A stretch of DNA of 64,000 bases from Bacillus sp. AFS088145 (GCF_002564465.1 NZ_NUUX01000005.1:76567-140566), one strand, 5' to 3'. Counted from the stretch's first letter, positions 9,901-19,512 are shown. The notes: generated by a model not told the origin, from the letters alone. Made by a program: numbers and translations.

Positions 9901-11217
9901 GTAACAGGTGCGGCATTTGATAAAGACATAGCTGAAATGCAAGCTGCAGGAATTACTGCTTCACAAGGCGAGAATAAAATGTATTATTATAATCCAAATA
10001 ATTCTGCTGAAATTAACATCCCAGTAGACCAAAATGGAAACTTCAATAGTTCAATACCATTGGCTACAGCTGGTCCAGTATCATTGCCAATTACACATTA
10101 TGATTTTTATGACCGAAATAAATCAACTGTTGAAAATTATGGAAGTTTTAGAGACGTTTATTTTGTGAAAAAAGGCACTGCTTATTCTACAGCAGTTTCG
10201 GATAAACAGAGAATCAACATGGGAGATACAACAACAGTAACGTTCTCATCAAAAAATGTAGGAACTAAAGTGAAAAAAGCTGAATACTCATTCTTATATC
10301 CAGTCCAGTTCTTAGATACTGTAAGTGTTAAGCCGCATGGAACATATAGTGGAAAACTAGATGTTCAATATACAACTACTTCTTTTAACAGTACTTACAA
10401 TAAAATGACGATCACAGCAACAGCACTTGGTGACCTTGCGACTACAGGAATTACTGGAGATACTTCTTTAGTAGACTTGACGTTTAAAGCAAAAGACCAA
10501 TACTACAAAGGTCCAATGACATTTGAAGATTCAACTGGGTCATCTACTTTCTTTAGTGCTATTTATACGAATGTGGATGATAGTAAGGTAACAACACAGG
10601 GTATCCAACCTTATTTCTATATTACTCCTACTTATTCCCTAATGAGGAGTTCAGTTCAGCCAGAAGGATTAGTTACAGGAATTGGTACGGCTGGAGTAAT
10701 TGTTGCGAAAAAGATTGACTTTAACAAAGCTGGAACAAAAATTAGTGTAAAAGATTCTAATGGTAAAGAATATGGAGTATCTGATCCTCTAGGATATAGC
10801 TCAAGTGCTCCAAACGGCTTTACGACTAGATTACCGATCACAGATAAGCCATTTACATTATCAATTGACGTTCCAGGGCATTTCACATTCAAGAAAGACT
10901 TTACAGTTGGCATTAAAGAAGACGGTAAAGTTACTGCAGGATCTAAACCAGTTGATTATGATTATATCCCTGGTGGAGATGTAAATAAAGATAATGTAAT
11001 CGACGTGAAAGATGCTCTATACATCCAAACATATTGGGGCACAAATAAGCGTGACGCAGATATCAACTATGATGGTGTAGTAGATGAGCAAGATATGCAG
11101 TATGTAATTGATAACTACTCTATGCAAAATCCATGGAACGACAATGCACCAAATGCAGTTAAGAAATATAAAGGTGAAACTTTAGATGATGTTTTAACTG
11201 ACCTGGGTTTAGAGTAA
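6928..11217 (+). CDS. Giant secreted S8 serine protease with cohesin-like and dockerin domains
   Basis: This is a 1429-residue extracellular subtilase. A signal peptide (KKIKK, then a hydrophobic core to about residue 33) and an I9-type propeptide (about 75-185) precede the catalytic domain. The triad is Asp225 (ILDTGID), His278 (HGTHVAG) and Ser621 (SGTSMATP). A PA-like insert lies near 400-540. Beta-sandwich regions follow. Residues 1085-1215 look like a cohesin domain, and 1349-1400 form a dockerin with two calcium loops (DVNKDNVIDVKD and DINYDGVVDEQD). No LPXTG or S-layer anchor is visible. The start has GGGGGAAAG just upstream. It is the most divergent of the four proteases in this island. 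Confidence 0.93.
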   Translation: MKKIKKNVTTVALTTGLVASVFNPMSITHNVHAQPVSKVEQVLSALTPAQREAIKQLKVSDKEGLQVSPDLDLTSDAQTSVIVEFKDKPAQTAVMVAETAGSNLSESDAQAKVDASHETFGQDLKTIFSKELKEKKNPYKIKRSYKKVFNGVSMTLPANKVKSLLKSNAVQAVWSDLQVQLDDPTVKEQASGQQRPTHNMVTFPGVEKLHEEGYTGKGVKIGILDTGIDYNHPDLKGAFKGGYDFVDNDNDPMETTYADWKKSGLPETSGGEAFYTEHGTHVAGIIAGQGKNNADYAVTGVAPDADIYAYRVLGRYGSGQTSAILAGIDKAVSDGMDIISMSLGANYNDPLYPTAIAVNNAVLSGVTAVVAAGNSGNKMYTLGSPGNAPLAITVGASDTSVTIPQYTASAHLSTGDSPTDLKLAAQGDSDNIADFQGQTLKVVNVGSGADTAYYKRDADGGYTIPIDVNGKIVIAQRGNLGIADIVNTAKKHGAKAVFLINTPGDTLQDVFLGNTYGYIPTFLINNQQGTAITSKLLLTEAMKGNSIDFTFGNMSQTVTQGNKLADFSSRGPSRVLYDIKPEVTAPGVSVFSTVPAYMHKDDNGNALTDYQNAYERLSGTSMATPNVSGVAALLKQAHPDMTPADIKASLMNTADPLNDKYSVYEVGAGLVNPYKAVHSQMEIQVKDKTKTYNGNGNSEGTITLASKGIKTIKNITGALSFGEQSTDGKDLADQRSMTLFNKSSEDKTFDVKVQFQTLDGRFTNDSRADQDAAANGVTLDVKSTGKVKRYSSANMDATINVPKTAKLGTYEGYVVYTNQKNPDETYKIPFAIHTVKEGIDYVKGAPEAFTLPYEAGSNATRWSIGVNFKLNSHMRNFDFFLVDPKTNEEIGYLGSADGMGAQENIDYYFQGVLNNGQYYPLTGDPDNPIAFDYKEVDPGLWKIRLVGTNDNGETFTSDAPVYYGEKEPKVTMNYEAGQIVETANATDKTVTVTGAAFDKDIAEMQAAGITASQGENKMYYYNPNNSAEINIPVDQNGNFNSSIPLATAGPVSLPITHYDFYDRNKSTVENYGSFRDVYFVKKGTAYSTAVSDKQRINMGDTTTVTFSSKNVGTKVKKAEYSFLYPVQFLDTVSVKPHGTYSGKLDVQYTTTSFNSTYNKMTITATALGDLATTGITGDTSLVDLTFKAKDQYYKGPMTFEDSTGSSTFFSAIYTNVDDSKVTTQGIQPYFYITPTYSLMRSSVQPEGLVTGIGTAGVIVAKKIDFNKAGTKISVKDSNGKEYGVSDPLGYSSSAPNGFTTRLPITDKPFTLSIDVPGHFTFKKDFTVGIKEDGKVTAGSKPVDYDYIPGGDVNKDNVIDVKDALYIQTYWGTNKRDADINYDGVVDEQDMQYVIDNYSMQNPWNDNAPNAVKKYKGETLDDVLTDLGLE

Positions 11218-11236
11218 TTGAATAATAGGATTATCG

Positions 11237-11276
11237 TAAAATCGGTGACAACAACATGTTGTTACCGATTTTTTTA
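11237..11276 (+). terminator. Terminator of the cohesin/dockerin protease
   Basis: AAAATCGGT and ACCGATTTT, extended by ACAACA/TGTTGT with one G-T pair, form a long stem followed by a T run. Confidence 0.9.
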
Positions 11277-11639
11277 TAACTGATCATATCTAAGAGGCAA
11301 TCTACTTTATTCCACCGAAGGAAGGCGTAATGAAATTTAAACAAGAGATCCTCTATTTCTACATAATGAATTACTGTCAAAAATACCATTTTCTAAGTAG
11401 TTCTTTATATACATTTTAATTAATTACTAACTAAATTTTATTAGTGCTTTTAGAAACTATTAACAATACTGGTTTATTACCCCAAATCTTTATAAGTACT
11501 CCACTAATAAATTATCCTTTTAAAGTAGTTATTAACATTTTTCGAGGTAAAGACCCTAAATTCTATTTAAAAGTCGTTTATTAGACAATCTTTTTAACCG
11601 AAATTGCCAACTTATAATTCTATCGAACTATGCTTCATT
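11277..11639. other. AT-rich intergenic stretch with one doubtful small reading frame
   Basis: This is mostly AT-rich DNA without clear structure. An ATG at 11330 is preceded by AAGGAAGG at 4 nt and opens a 29-residue frame to 11419 (MKFKQEILYFYIMNYC...). It is too short and too low in complexity to call as a gene. The conserved promoter-region module of the next gene begins at 11640. Confidence 0.3.
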
Positions 11640-11691
11640 CCCCCAATTTACTGTGGAAAGTGGAGTATGTAAAATTCATATTGTATTTATT
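11640..11691 (+). promoter_or_regulatory. Shared protease promoter-region module, copy A
   Basis: CCCCCAAT is followed after exactly 19 bp by ATGTAAAATT (11667-11676) and, 5 bp further, by TGTATTTATT. The same elements in the same order occur before the other two paralogous proteases (19090-19140 on the minus strand and 23790-23840). Spacing is identical to copy B and one base different from copy C in the last interval. The module lies about 105 bp before the start codon. The factor that binds it is unknown. Confidence 0.65.
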
Positions 11692-11796
11692 TTTTACTAG
11701 GAATGATTAGTAATCTGTCATTTTATTAATTTACTAATTTTATAAAAGTAGCAAAATAAATATAAAATTTAAAACGGAAAAAAAGGAGCAATGTTA

Positions 11797-14700
11797 ATGA
11801 GCAAGCGAAATTTTAAGGCTTTTAAAGTAATGTCTACTGCGGCTGTAACATCCTTACTTTTTTCATCATTCACAGTGTTAGCGGAAACAAATAGCAATTC
11901 GAATCAGCCAGAAAATCAAATTATCGCAGCTAAAGATCTACCAACTAATCAGGAGAACGTATCAGAACAGCAAGTCCAAAAGCAAGATCATTACCAATAT
12001 TCACCTAACGATTCAGTACGAGTGATTGTTGAAATGACAGGAGAACCTGTACAAAGTGGCAAAGGAAATGAAACGGAGAAGGAAAAATTAAAGCAATCTC
12101 AGCAATTATTGATTCAAGAGATGAAGAAAACGAAAAATATGAAAATTAAAGAGCGTCATCACTTTGTGACAGGTATTAACGGATTTAGTATGGATACAGA
12201 ATATAAAAATATTAAAGAAATTGAAAAATTACCAGGAGTAGCTAGTGTCCAAATTGCGCAAGTCTATCAACCAGCAGCAAATCCAGGTGCATCTATGGTA
12301 CAAGCCCAAAAGGTATGGGAAGATTTAGGTTACCACGGTGAAGGTATGCTAGTTGCAGTTGTAGATTCAGGGGTCGACTATAAACACCAAGATCTAACTC
12401 TATCTGACCATGGAAAAGAGAAAGCAAAATATAACTCTACTAATATACAAGCCAAATTTGATGAAACAGCCGTAAATGAACGCTGGTATTCAGATAAAGT
12501 ACCAACTGGCTACGATTGGGCTGACGATGATCAAGATGTTTTCCCTTATGCCAGCTCACATGGTATGCATGTAACAGGAACGATTGGAGCAAATGGTGCT
12601 GATGAAACAGACGGAGTAAAAGGAATTGCACCAGACGTGCAAATACTAGCAGAAAAAGTCTTTTCTGATTATTCTTCTGTGGGGGCATATGCGGATGATA
12701 TCGTAGCAGGAATCAATCATGCAGTCGAAATGAATGCCGATGTTATCAACTTAAGCCTAGGCACTGACGGCTCGTTTGTGACTGAAGACGATCCAATCCA
12801 AAAAGCAATTCATAATGCCACAGAGAAAGGGGTATTAGTAGTAGCAGCTGCTGGAAACGCATACTACAGTTCGAAGAGTGGTACTGTTAAATATAATTCT
12901 CTTCCTTATGCTCAAGATCCAGATATTGGAGTAGTAGGTGCACCAGGTTCAAGTCCTTTTGCTTTGCAAGTTGCTTCTTATGAAGGCGATCAAGTCCATA
13001 TGGATACACTTAATTTGTCGAATGGAAAATCACTAATTTATAAACGTATTTCAGGTGCTCAAATGGCTGATGTATTTCCTCAGAATCAAGAAGCGGAGTT
13101 AGTGTATGTAGGTAAAGGGGATACTCAGGATTACACTGGAAAAGACGTAACAGGTAAAATAGTAGTAGCTGAACAACAATATATTGGAAGTGAAGCCTAT
13201 ATACAATCCCCTGCTGTACAGAGGGGAGCAAAAGGACTTATTGTAGTTCCTCTAGCAACACAAGGTGATTATGCTTCATTAAGTCTTAATTCGGGTTACT
13301 ACATGCCAGGTTTAAGTATAGGGATTGCAGATGGTAAAGGTTTAATCGATCGCTTGAAATCGGGTGAAAAGATTACGGCACGAGTAGGTAAGGGAACATG
13401 GATTGATAATAAAAATAAGGGGAAAATGTCTGAGTTCTCTTCAATTGGAGCACCACATACCCTTGATTTTAAGCCTGAAATCAGTGCTCCAGGTGGAAAG
13501 ATTTATTCTACTGTTGTTAATAACAAATATGATACATACAGTGGTACATCCATGGCCTCACCTCACGTTGCAGGTGGTGCGGCTCTTGTTTTACAGTCTC
13601 TTTATAAAAAAGGACTAACGCATTCAGAAAGTGCAGCTTTAAAAGCGAAGTTAGCGTTAATGAATACGTCGAATATATTAATGGATCCAAGAACAAATGG
13701 AGAAGTTCCTTATTCTCCACGAGTACAAGGATCTGGTTTCATGCAAATTAAAAATGCGATTAATACGCCTGTCGTTGTCTCAAGAAAAGACACTCCTTTA
13801 GAACAAGCTGGTGCTGTAGCATTAAAAGAAATTGGCAAAAATACAAGTTTTAAATTAAACGTTGAAGCCTTTGATGCACCTAAAGATAAAAATAATAGTG
13901 CCGATATCGAATACAATGTTTATGTAGATTTACTTAAAGATAAAACCGAAACAAAGCAAGGTGATTTTGACAAAGACGGTACGATGGATTTAAGAGATTA
14001 CTTAACATTAACTAGTGAACGAATAGATGGAGCAACAATTACAGTTAATGATAATAAAGTAACCGATAAAACTGGATCATTACTAAAAATTAAACCTGGT
14101 CAAACAAAAATGCTAACTGTAAATGTTTCTTTACCTGATTCTATAAAGAATGATAGTTTCGTAGAAGGCTTTGTTCGCCTAGTTCCAGTGGATAAAGATA
14201 AAGCAGTTCCTATATCAGTTCCATACATGGGCTTTTACGGGAAGTGGGACGAACCAAGAAATATTGACGCTCCGGCATGGGACAAAAATGCATTTTTACG
14301 GGAAACAGCTCTATTCCCTTACTGGGGTGAGAAGAACTGGCTAGGAAGGCCAACAGATATACCAATTGGTTATGATAAAGCGACCAAAACTTTCAAGGAA
14401 GAAAGAATGGCCGACTCTCCATTTGCTGCAAATCAAGGTGTTTACTCGATTTTTACCGCGCTACGTAATTTAAAACAAGTGCATATGTATGTTGAGGATG
14501 TAGCAGGTAAGCAAGTTCGAGACCTTGGTAATTACAGTGAAGGAACGGAAGTACCATATCATTTTAGAAAAAATATAATGGCAAATGGTGACTTCTGGTA
14601 TCCAGGATATGGATGGGATTTGAAAACCGAAGACGGAAAATATGCACCAGATGGAAAGTATCAATTTGTTATAGAGAGTACATTAGCTTATGATGGGGCA

Positions 14701-15291
14701 CGACCACAAAAGATGAAAATGCCAATCTATGTAGATTCAGTAGCACCAAAAGCAGAAAATATTCAAGTCAACAAAACACCAGACAATAAATATCAGATTA
14801 CTTGGGACATGAAGGATAATGAAGGGGGAAGCGGCTTAACGAAATCTTATGCTTATATCGACGGTATTTATAAAAATATATCCCCAACACAAACGTCTCT
14901 AATCGTAAATAGTGAGCCGAAAAGTATTAACTTTATGTTATTTGACTGGGCAGGTAACGTTCGTGATGAAATATACGGCGAAAGCCCAATGTTACAAGAA
15001 GAATTATTCCTTTCAGTGTTGGATGTATGGGCTAGACCAATAACACCAGAGGAACCGGGTCATATTTTAGGAGTCGGAGTGAAAAAATTAAACTGGAAAT
15101 TTACGATTGAAGATCCTAATGGAAAAGTGGTCGATACTTGGACAGAAAAAAACACAGAAAATGCTTATAGAGTATGGGCACCAACAGCTGATATGCCTGC
15201 AGGAAAATACAAAGTGACATGTGAGATGGAAGACGAAACAGGACTTAAAATTAATGCAAAAGTACGATATATGACAGTTGTAAAACCTTAA
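11797..15291 (+). CDS. Secreted S8 serine protease with C5a-peptidase-like Fn3 region
   Basis: This 1164-residue extracellular subtilase has a signal peptide at residues 1-29 (to FTVLA). The triad is Asp190 (VVDSGVD), His255 (HGMHVTG, with Met where Thr is usual) and Ser585 (SGTSMASP). A PA-like insert lies between His and Ser. After the catalytic domain comes a Fn3-type region with PYMGFYGKWDEPRNIDAP, as in C5a peptidase and lactocepin, and a final Ig-like domain. A single dockerin-like calcium loop, DFDKDGTMDLRD, sits at 723-734. The start at 11797 is preferred over the ATG 6 nt earlier because AAGGAG is 8 nt away and the paralogues align there. Confidence 0.94.
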   Translation: MSKRNFKAFKVMSTAAVTSLLFSSFTVLAETNSNSNQPENQIIAAKDLPTNQENVSEQQVQKQDHYQYSPNDSVRVIVEMTGEPVQSGKGNETEKEKLKQSQQLLIQEMKKTKNMKIKERHHFVTGINGFSMDTEYKNIKEIEKLPGVASVQIAQVYQPAANPGASMVQAQKVWEDLGYHGEGMLVAVVDSGVDYKHQDLTLSDHGKEKAKYNSTNIQAKFDETAVNERWYSDKVPTGYDWADDDQDVFPYASSHGMHVTGTIGANGADETDGVKGIAPDVQILAEKVFSDYSSVGAYADDIVAGINHAVEMNADVINLSLGTDGSFVTEDDPIQKAIHNATEKGVLVVAAAGNAYYSSKSGTVKYNSLPYAQDPDIGVVGAPGSSPFALQVASYEGDQVHMDTLNLSNGKSLIYKRISGAQMADVFPQNQEAELVYVGKGDTQDYTGKDVTGKIVVAEQQYIGSEAYIQSPAVQRGAKGLIVVPLATQGDYASLSLNSGYYMPGLSIGIADGKGLIDRLKSGEKITARVGKGTWIDNKNKGKMSEFSSIGAPHTLDFKPEISAPGGKIYSTVVNNKYDTYSGTSMASPHVAGGAALVLQSLYKKGLTHSESAALKAKLALMNTSNILMDPRTNGEVPYSPRVQGSGFMQIKNAINTPVVVSRKDTPLEQAGAVALKEIGKNTSFKLNVEAFDAPKDKNNSADIEYNVYVDLLKDKTETKQGDFDKDGTMDLRDYLTLTSERIDGATITVNDNKVTDKTGSLLKIKPGQTKMLTVNVSLPDSIKNDSFVEGFVRLVPVDKDKAVPISVPYMGFYGKWDEPRNIDAPAWDKNAFLRETALFPYWGEKNWLGRPTDIPIGYDKATKTFKEERMADSPFAANQGVYSIFTALRNLKQVHMYVEDVAGKQVRDLGNYSEGTEVPYHFRKNIMANGDFWYPGYGWDLKTEDGKYAPDGKYQFVIESTLAYDGARPQKMKMPIYVDSVAPKAENIQVNKTPDNKYQITWDMKDNEGGSGLTKSYAYIDGIYKNISPTQTSLIVNSEPKSINFMLFDWAGNVRDEIYGESPMLQEELFLSVLDVWARPITPEEPGHILGVGVKKLNWKFTIEDPNGKVVDTWTEKNTENAYRVWAPTADMPAGKYKVTCEMEDETGLKINAKVRYMTVVKP

Positions 15292-15305
15292 TATAATCTA
15301 TTAAA

Positions 15306-15353
15306 GTAAAAACCTCAATCCGCTATGAGTCTAAGTTGGATTGAGGTTTTTAC
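15306..15353 (+). terminator. Intrinsic terminator
   Basis: GTAAAAACCTCAATCC and GGATTGAGGTTTTTAC form a 16-bp perfect stem over a loop of about 16 nt, ending in T-rich sequence. Confidence 0.85.
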
Positions 15354-15396
15354 TTTCGGAAATAGAGTTAAGCCCATAGTACGAGTGGGTTTATAA

Positions 15397-15446
15397 TAAT
15401 AAAAAAAGCTATCAATCCCTAAAAACAGGAATGATAGCTTTTTTTA
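15397..15446 (-). terminator. Intrinsic terminator of the third protease
   Basis: AAAAAAAGCTATCA and TGATAGCTTTTTTT form a symmetrical stem flanked by A and T runs on both sides, so it can act in both directions. It sits immediately after the stop codon of the minus-strand protease. Confidence 0.85.
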
Positions 15447-18400
15447 TTATTGTACTACAGTTACTTTACTAGGTGTAGAGGTAATTTTAAATCCATCCTT
15501 CGTAACTACGTCAGCAGAGATATAGTAAGTGCCATTCGGAAGGTCAGACTTTGGTACCCACGTTGTATGGACTTCTTTTTCATTTTTAATTGCAAAAGTA
15601 TCGACGATTTTACCATTTGCATCTTTTACATTAAATGTCCAGTCGCTTCTGTTTTGTGCAAAGAAATCAACATCTGCTACTCTATTTTTGTTTAGATTAG
15701 TAGTAGGGTATACACTTGTATTTGATAGAACCATCCACTCACTCATATATTTTGAGCTTTGATCTCCCCAAACTGTATATGAATGATTAAAAGCATTGTC
15801 TGCTCCGATTACTACAATACTTTTTGGCTCCGTATTTACAAGCAATGTTTGCGCGGAACCTGGGAAATAATAATTTCCATCAACCCAAACCGATGAAGCG
15901 ACATATCCACTTCCGTTCTCGTTATCTGTACCTTTCCATGAAATTTCATATTTACCATTAGTTGGTGTTACTTTAATATCAGTAACTTTAGGTAATGTTG
16001 AATCGACTTTTACAGGCATTTTAACTTCTTGTGGTCTTGCACCTGGATAGTCAAGAGTTGTTCTGATTACATATTGGTAAGTTCCATCAGGTACGATATT
16101 TCCTGAATCATCAGTCATATTCCAATAGTAGCTATCAGTGTAATAATAATCGCCATATGACATAATATTTTTTCTGAATTTCCATGGTTGTCCTGTGTAT
16201 TCACTGAAGTCACCTAAATATTTGATCATTTTTCCTGATGGGTCTTCAATATACATCTCAGTTTTTTGTAAATTTCGTAATGCTGTAAATCCAGCATATA
16301 TACCATGTAAATGATAGTTTGGAGAGATGGCAATTTTATTTAAATTGAAAGTTCCAGTTTTACCATCATACCCCTTTGGTGCACTTCCAGAATATTCATC
16401 CCATAGTGCTGTATAGCCTAAAAATGCATCTTTATCCCATGCTGGGGCATCAATATTTCTTGGTTCATCCCATTTACCATAAAAGCCCATATATGGAACT
16501 GATATAGGAACTGCTTTATCTTCGTCCACAGGAACTAGTCTTACAAATCCTTCTACAAAACTATCATTCTTTAATGAATCAGGTAATGAAACATTTACAG
16601 TCAACATTTTTGTTTGACCAGGTTTAATTTTTAATAATGAGCCAGTTTTATCTGTTACTTTATTATCATTTACTGTGATTAAAGCACCTTCTATACGTTC
16701 ACTAGTCAGTGTTAAATAATCTTTTGAATCCATCGTTCCATCATTATCTAAATCAAACTGTTTTGTTTCAGTTTTATCTTTAAGTAAATCTACATAAACA
16801 TTGTATTCGATATCAGCACTATTATTTTTACCTTTTGGTTGATCAAATGCTTCTACATTTAATTTAAAACTAGTATTTTTACCGATTTCTTTTAACGCGA
16901 CTGCTCCAGCTTGCTCTAAAGGAGCGTTTCTATTTGTGACAACGACAGGAGTGTTTATTGCATTTTGAATTTGCATTAAACCTGAGCCTTGTAAACGTGG
17001 AGAATATGGAACTTCTCCATTTGTTCTAGGATCCATTACAATATTAGATGTATTCATTAAAGCAAGCTTAGCTTTAAGAGCTGTGTCCTCTGAGTGTTTT
17101 AGTCCCTTCTCATAAAGCGATTGTAATACTAACGCTGAACCACCTACAACATGCGGCGTTGCCATCGATGTACCACTCATCACTTCATAATCATTACCTG
17201 GCACAGTGGAATAAATATTTCCTCCAGGAGCAGAAATTTCTGGTTTAAAATCTAATGTTGAAGGAGACCCGTAAGATGAAAAGCTAGACATTTTGTTTTT
17301 GTTAACATTATCTACCCAAGTATCGCCTGCTAATTTCATTTTAACAATTTGTCCACTTGTTAATTTGTTAATTAACTCTTGTCCGACTGCTTTACCAGTT
17401 GTAGCAGCTGGAATTGTATATGGACTAAAGCTTAAGTACGAATAATCATTCAAAACATCTGGCGGAATAACAATGATTGCTTTTGCTTTATATTTTGCTG
17501 CATTAAATTGAGCGAAAGAATATGATGTATATTGATTTTTCATTTTTACTACGACTATTTTTCCAGCTAAGTCTTTATTAGTAAAATCAGTAGCTTTCGA
17601 ACCTTCGCCTGCATATACCAACTCATACTCTTGACCTGGTATTAAGTTTTTAGAAAGCTTAAAATTAACACTAGGAGCAAACATTGTTTGATCTTGGAAA
17701 GGTAGTTTAAACCCAGTTGCATCACCTAATGTATTTAAATGCATTTTAGTATTTTCATAGGATGCAACCGATAAAGCGAATGGACTTACCCCAGGTGCAC
17801 TTACTGTTCCAATATCAGGATTATCTGCGTATGGTTGCATTGCTGAAGGGAAAAGAAGATTATGTTTTGTACTGTATGCAGAATTACCTGCCGCAACAAC
17901 TACAAGACTTCCCTGTTCTGTTGCAACTCGGATCGCTTTTTGAATAGGGTCATCCACTTCACTAACATCACCTGAATCGACGCCTAAACTCATATTGATT
18001 ACATCTGCACCCATTGTTACAGCATGTTCAATACCAGCAATAATATCATCCTCATATGCTGATTCGTCATTATCTGAAAACACTTTTTCTGCCAATAATT
18101 GTGTACCTGGAGCTATACCTTGAACGCCACCAGTTGAGTCATCACCATTTGCACCGACGATACCTGAAACATGTGTACCGTGTGGACTTCCGTCGCCTCT
18201 AGGAATTACATCTGTATCATGATCAGCCCAGTCATAACCAGTAGGTACTTTATCTGTGTACCAAACGTCACCTACAGCAGTAGCATCTAATTTACTTTGA
18301 ATTCCACTTTTCGTTAATTTTTCTTTTTGTTTGCCTTTTTCTGTGATCGTCATATCTTTATGGGTGTAGTCAATACCTGAATCGATAATCGCTACAAGTA

Positions 18401-18962
18401 GGCCTTCACCTTGATATCCATATTGATTCCAAACCTTTTGAGCTTGTACTAATTCTTTACTTGCTGCCATCGTTTCATGGTATGTTCTAGCAACATGAAC
18501 GCTAGTAACACCTGGAGTTTTCTCAATCTCATTCAAGTTCTGATATTCTGTCTCAACACTAAATCCATTAAATCCTTCATAAAAGCGTTGTTTTAGCTTT
18601 GGTGAATTTGTATTTGATTTATTTTTCTTTTGAATTTCATCCATAACTTGATCTTGTTTTTCTTTGTATAATGATTTTTTATTTGTTGGAGTAATTTCAG
18701 TAGTAGATGGTTGATCAACTTCTACAATAAAACGGACCTTATCAGTTGGTTTATAAGCTTTTTCAGATTTTTTGGCATCAGTGTACAAGTTTTCTTTTTC
18801 ATTTTGAGTTTGATTGAGTATTTGCGGTTCTTGATTGTCGATTGGTTGAGATGTAGAAGTAGTTTCATTGTTGTACGCGAGAGCAGTGTAGGATGAAAAA
18901 ATCAAAGTTGTTAGAGCTGTAGTAGTCATTACTTTAAACGCTTTCAATTTACTGTTTTTCAT
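15447..18962 (-). CDS. Secreted S8 serine protease, paralogue of the 11.8-kb and 24-kb proteases
   Basis: This 1171-residue extracellular subtilase has signal peptide MKNSKLKAFKVMTTTALTT, then an I9-like propeptide. The triad is Asp194 (IIDSGID), His261 (HGTHVSG) and Ser599 (SGTSMATP). The PA-like insert, C5a-peptidase-type Fn3 region and the calcium loop DLDNDGTMDSKD match the other two paralogues. The start at 18962 is chosen because CAGGAG lies 7 nt before it and overlaps the earlier ATG. It is transcribed convergently with the 11.8-kb gene. Its central region is nearly identical in protein to that gene but differs at many synonymous positions, so the duplication is not recent. Confidence 0.94.
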   Translation of the reverse strand: MKNSKLKAFKVMTTTALTTLIFSSYTALAYNNETTSTSQPIDNQEPQILNQTQNEKENLYTDAKKSEKAYKPTDKVRFIVEVDQPSTTEITPTNKKSLYKEKQDQVMDEIQKKNKSNTNSPKLKQRFYEGFNGFSVETEYQNLNEIEKTPGVTSVHVARTYHETMAASKELVQAQKVWNQYGYQGEGLLVAIIDSGIDYTHKDMTITEKGKQKEKLTKSGIQSKLDATAVGDVWYTDKVPTGYDWADHDTDVIPRGDGSPHGTHVSGIVGANGDDSTGGVQGIAPGTQLLAEKVFSDNDESAYEDDIIAGIEHAVTMGADVINMSLGVDSGDVSEVDDPIQKAIRVATEQGSLVVVAAGNSAYSTKHNLLFPSAMQPYADNPDIGTVSAPGVSPFALSVASYENTKMHLNTLGDATGFKLPFQDQTMFAPSVNFKLSKNLIPGQEYELVYAGEGSKATDFTNKDLAGKIVVVKMKNQYTSYSFAQFNAAKYKAKAIIVIPPDVLNDYSYLSFSPYTIPAATTGKAVGQELINKLTSGQIVKMKLAGDTWVDNVNKNKMSSFSSYGSPSTLDFKPEISAPGGNIYSTVPGNDYEVMSGTSMATPHVVGGSALVLQSLYEKGLKHSEDTALKAKLALMNTSNIVMDPRTNGEVPYSPRLQGSGLMQIQNAINTPVVVTNRNAPLEQAGAVALKEIGKNTSFKLNVEAFDQPKGKNNSADIEYNVYVDLLKDKTETKQFDLDNDGTMDSKDYLTLTSERIEGALITVNDNKVTDKTGSLLKIKPGQTKMLTVNVSLPDSLKNDSFVEGFVRLVPVDEDKAVPISVPYMGFYGKWDEPRNIDAPAWDKDAFLGYTALWDEYSGSAPKGYDGKTGTFNLNKIAISPNYHLHGIYAGFTALRNLQKTEMYIEDPSGKMIKYLGDFSEYTGQPWKFRKNIMSYGDYYYTDSYYWNMTDDSGNIVPDGTYQYVIRTTLDYPGARPQEVKMPVKVDSTLPKVTDIKVTPTNGKYEISWKGTDNENGSGYVASSVWVDGNYYFPGSAQTLLVNTEPKSIVVIGADNAFNHSYTVWGDQSSKYMSEWMVLSNTSVYPTTNLNKNRVADVDFFAQNRSDWTFNVKDANGKIVDTFAIKNEKEVHTTWVPKSDLPNGTYYISADVVTKDGFKITSTPSKVTVVQ

Positions 18963-19512
18963 TAAATCGCTCCTGTTCATTATGATAATTTGTCAATAAT
19001 TGTATTTCTTAAACACGCTTTTAAGAGAATAGTAAGTTTTAAAGGATGAATGTTTGGAAATATTAAACTAACTCTTACATTGAGTGATAAATAAATACAA
19101 TATTTAATATATATCCAGCGAAATTTTAAGTAAATTGGGGAAATTCCATGTTTTTAATGTGTGAATTTCATGACTGAAAAAAAAAAATAGACAATTTTCG
19201 AACTTCTTTAAATATTCCAAGACAATTATTTTTAGGGAACCTGTTAGAATTTGTTGAAAAATCATTATTTGTTGGATCCTTGATTTGGGGAAATTTTGTC
19301 AAAATCAATTATTTCTTAATGATTCGATTAAAAATGTTAAAGTTTTTTAACCAAAATATGTGTAGGCTGAGGTTTGAAAACACACGATTATTTTTAAATC
19401 ACAATTAAAAAAGGGGAGCTTAGAAGAAACTGTTACTTTAAAATAGGCACATAATGGGACTCTCATTCATAATACTACGATAAAGGTTACTTTTAGCAGG
19501 ATGGTGGTTGAA
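18963..19512. other. Divergent intergenic region between protease and repetitive protein
   Basis: This AT-rich spacer holds the minus-strand copy of the shared protease module at 19090-19140. A second TTTGGGGAAATT string near 19285 resembles part of that module, but the spacing and the second half are missing. No small gene is convincing here. Confidence 0.4.
19090..19140 (-). promoter_or_regulatory. Shared protease promoter-region module, copy B
   Basis: On the minus strand CCCCAATTTACT (from 19140) is followed, 19 bp after CCCCAAT, by ATATATATTA and after 5 bp by TGTATTTATT. The distances equal those of copy A, and ATATTGTATTTATTT is identical between the two. It ends about 128 bp before the protease start codon. 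Confidence 0.65.

Noticed and set aside
11666..11682. TATGTAAAATTCATA before the 11.8-kb protease as a PlcR box
   Set aside because: The PlcR box needs TATG and CATA eight bases apart; here the interval is seven, and the other two module copies do not keep the palindrome.
12440..13720. Long reading frames antisense to the proteases
   Set aside because: They have no ribosome binding sites, low-complexity composition and mirror the codon structure of the real genes.
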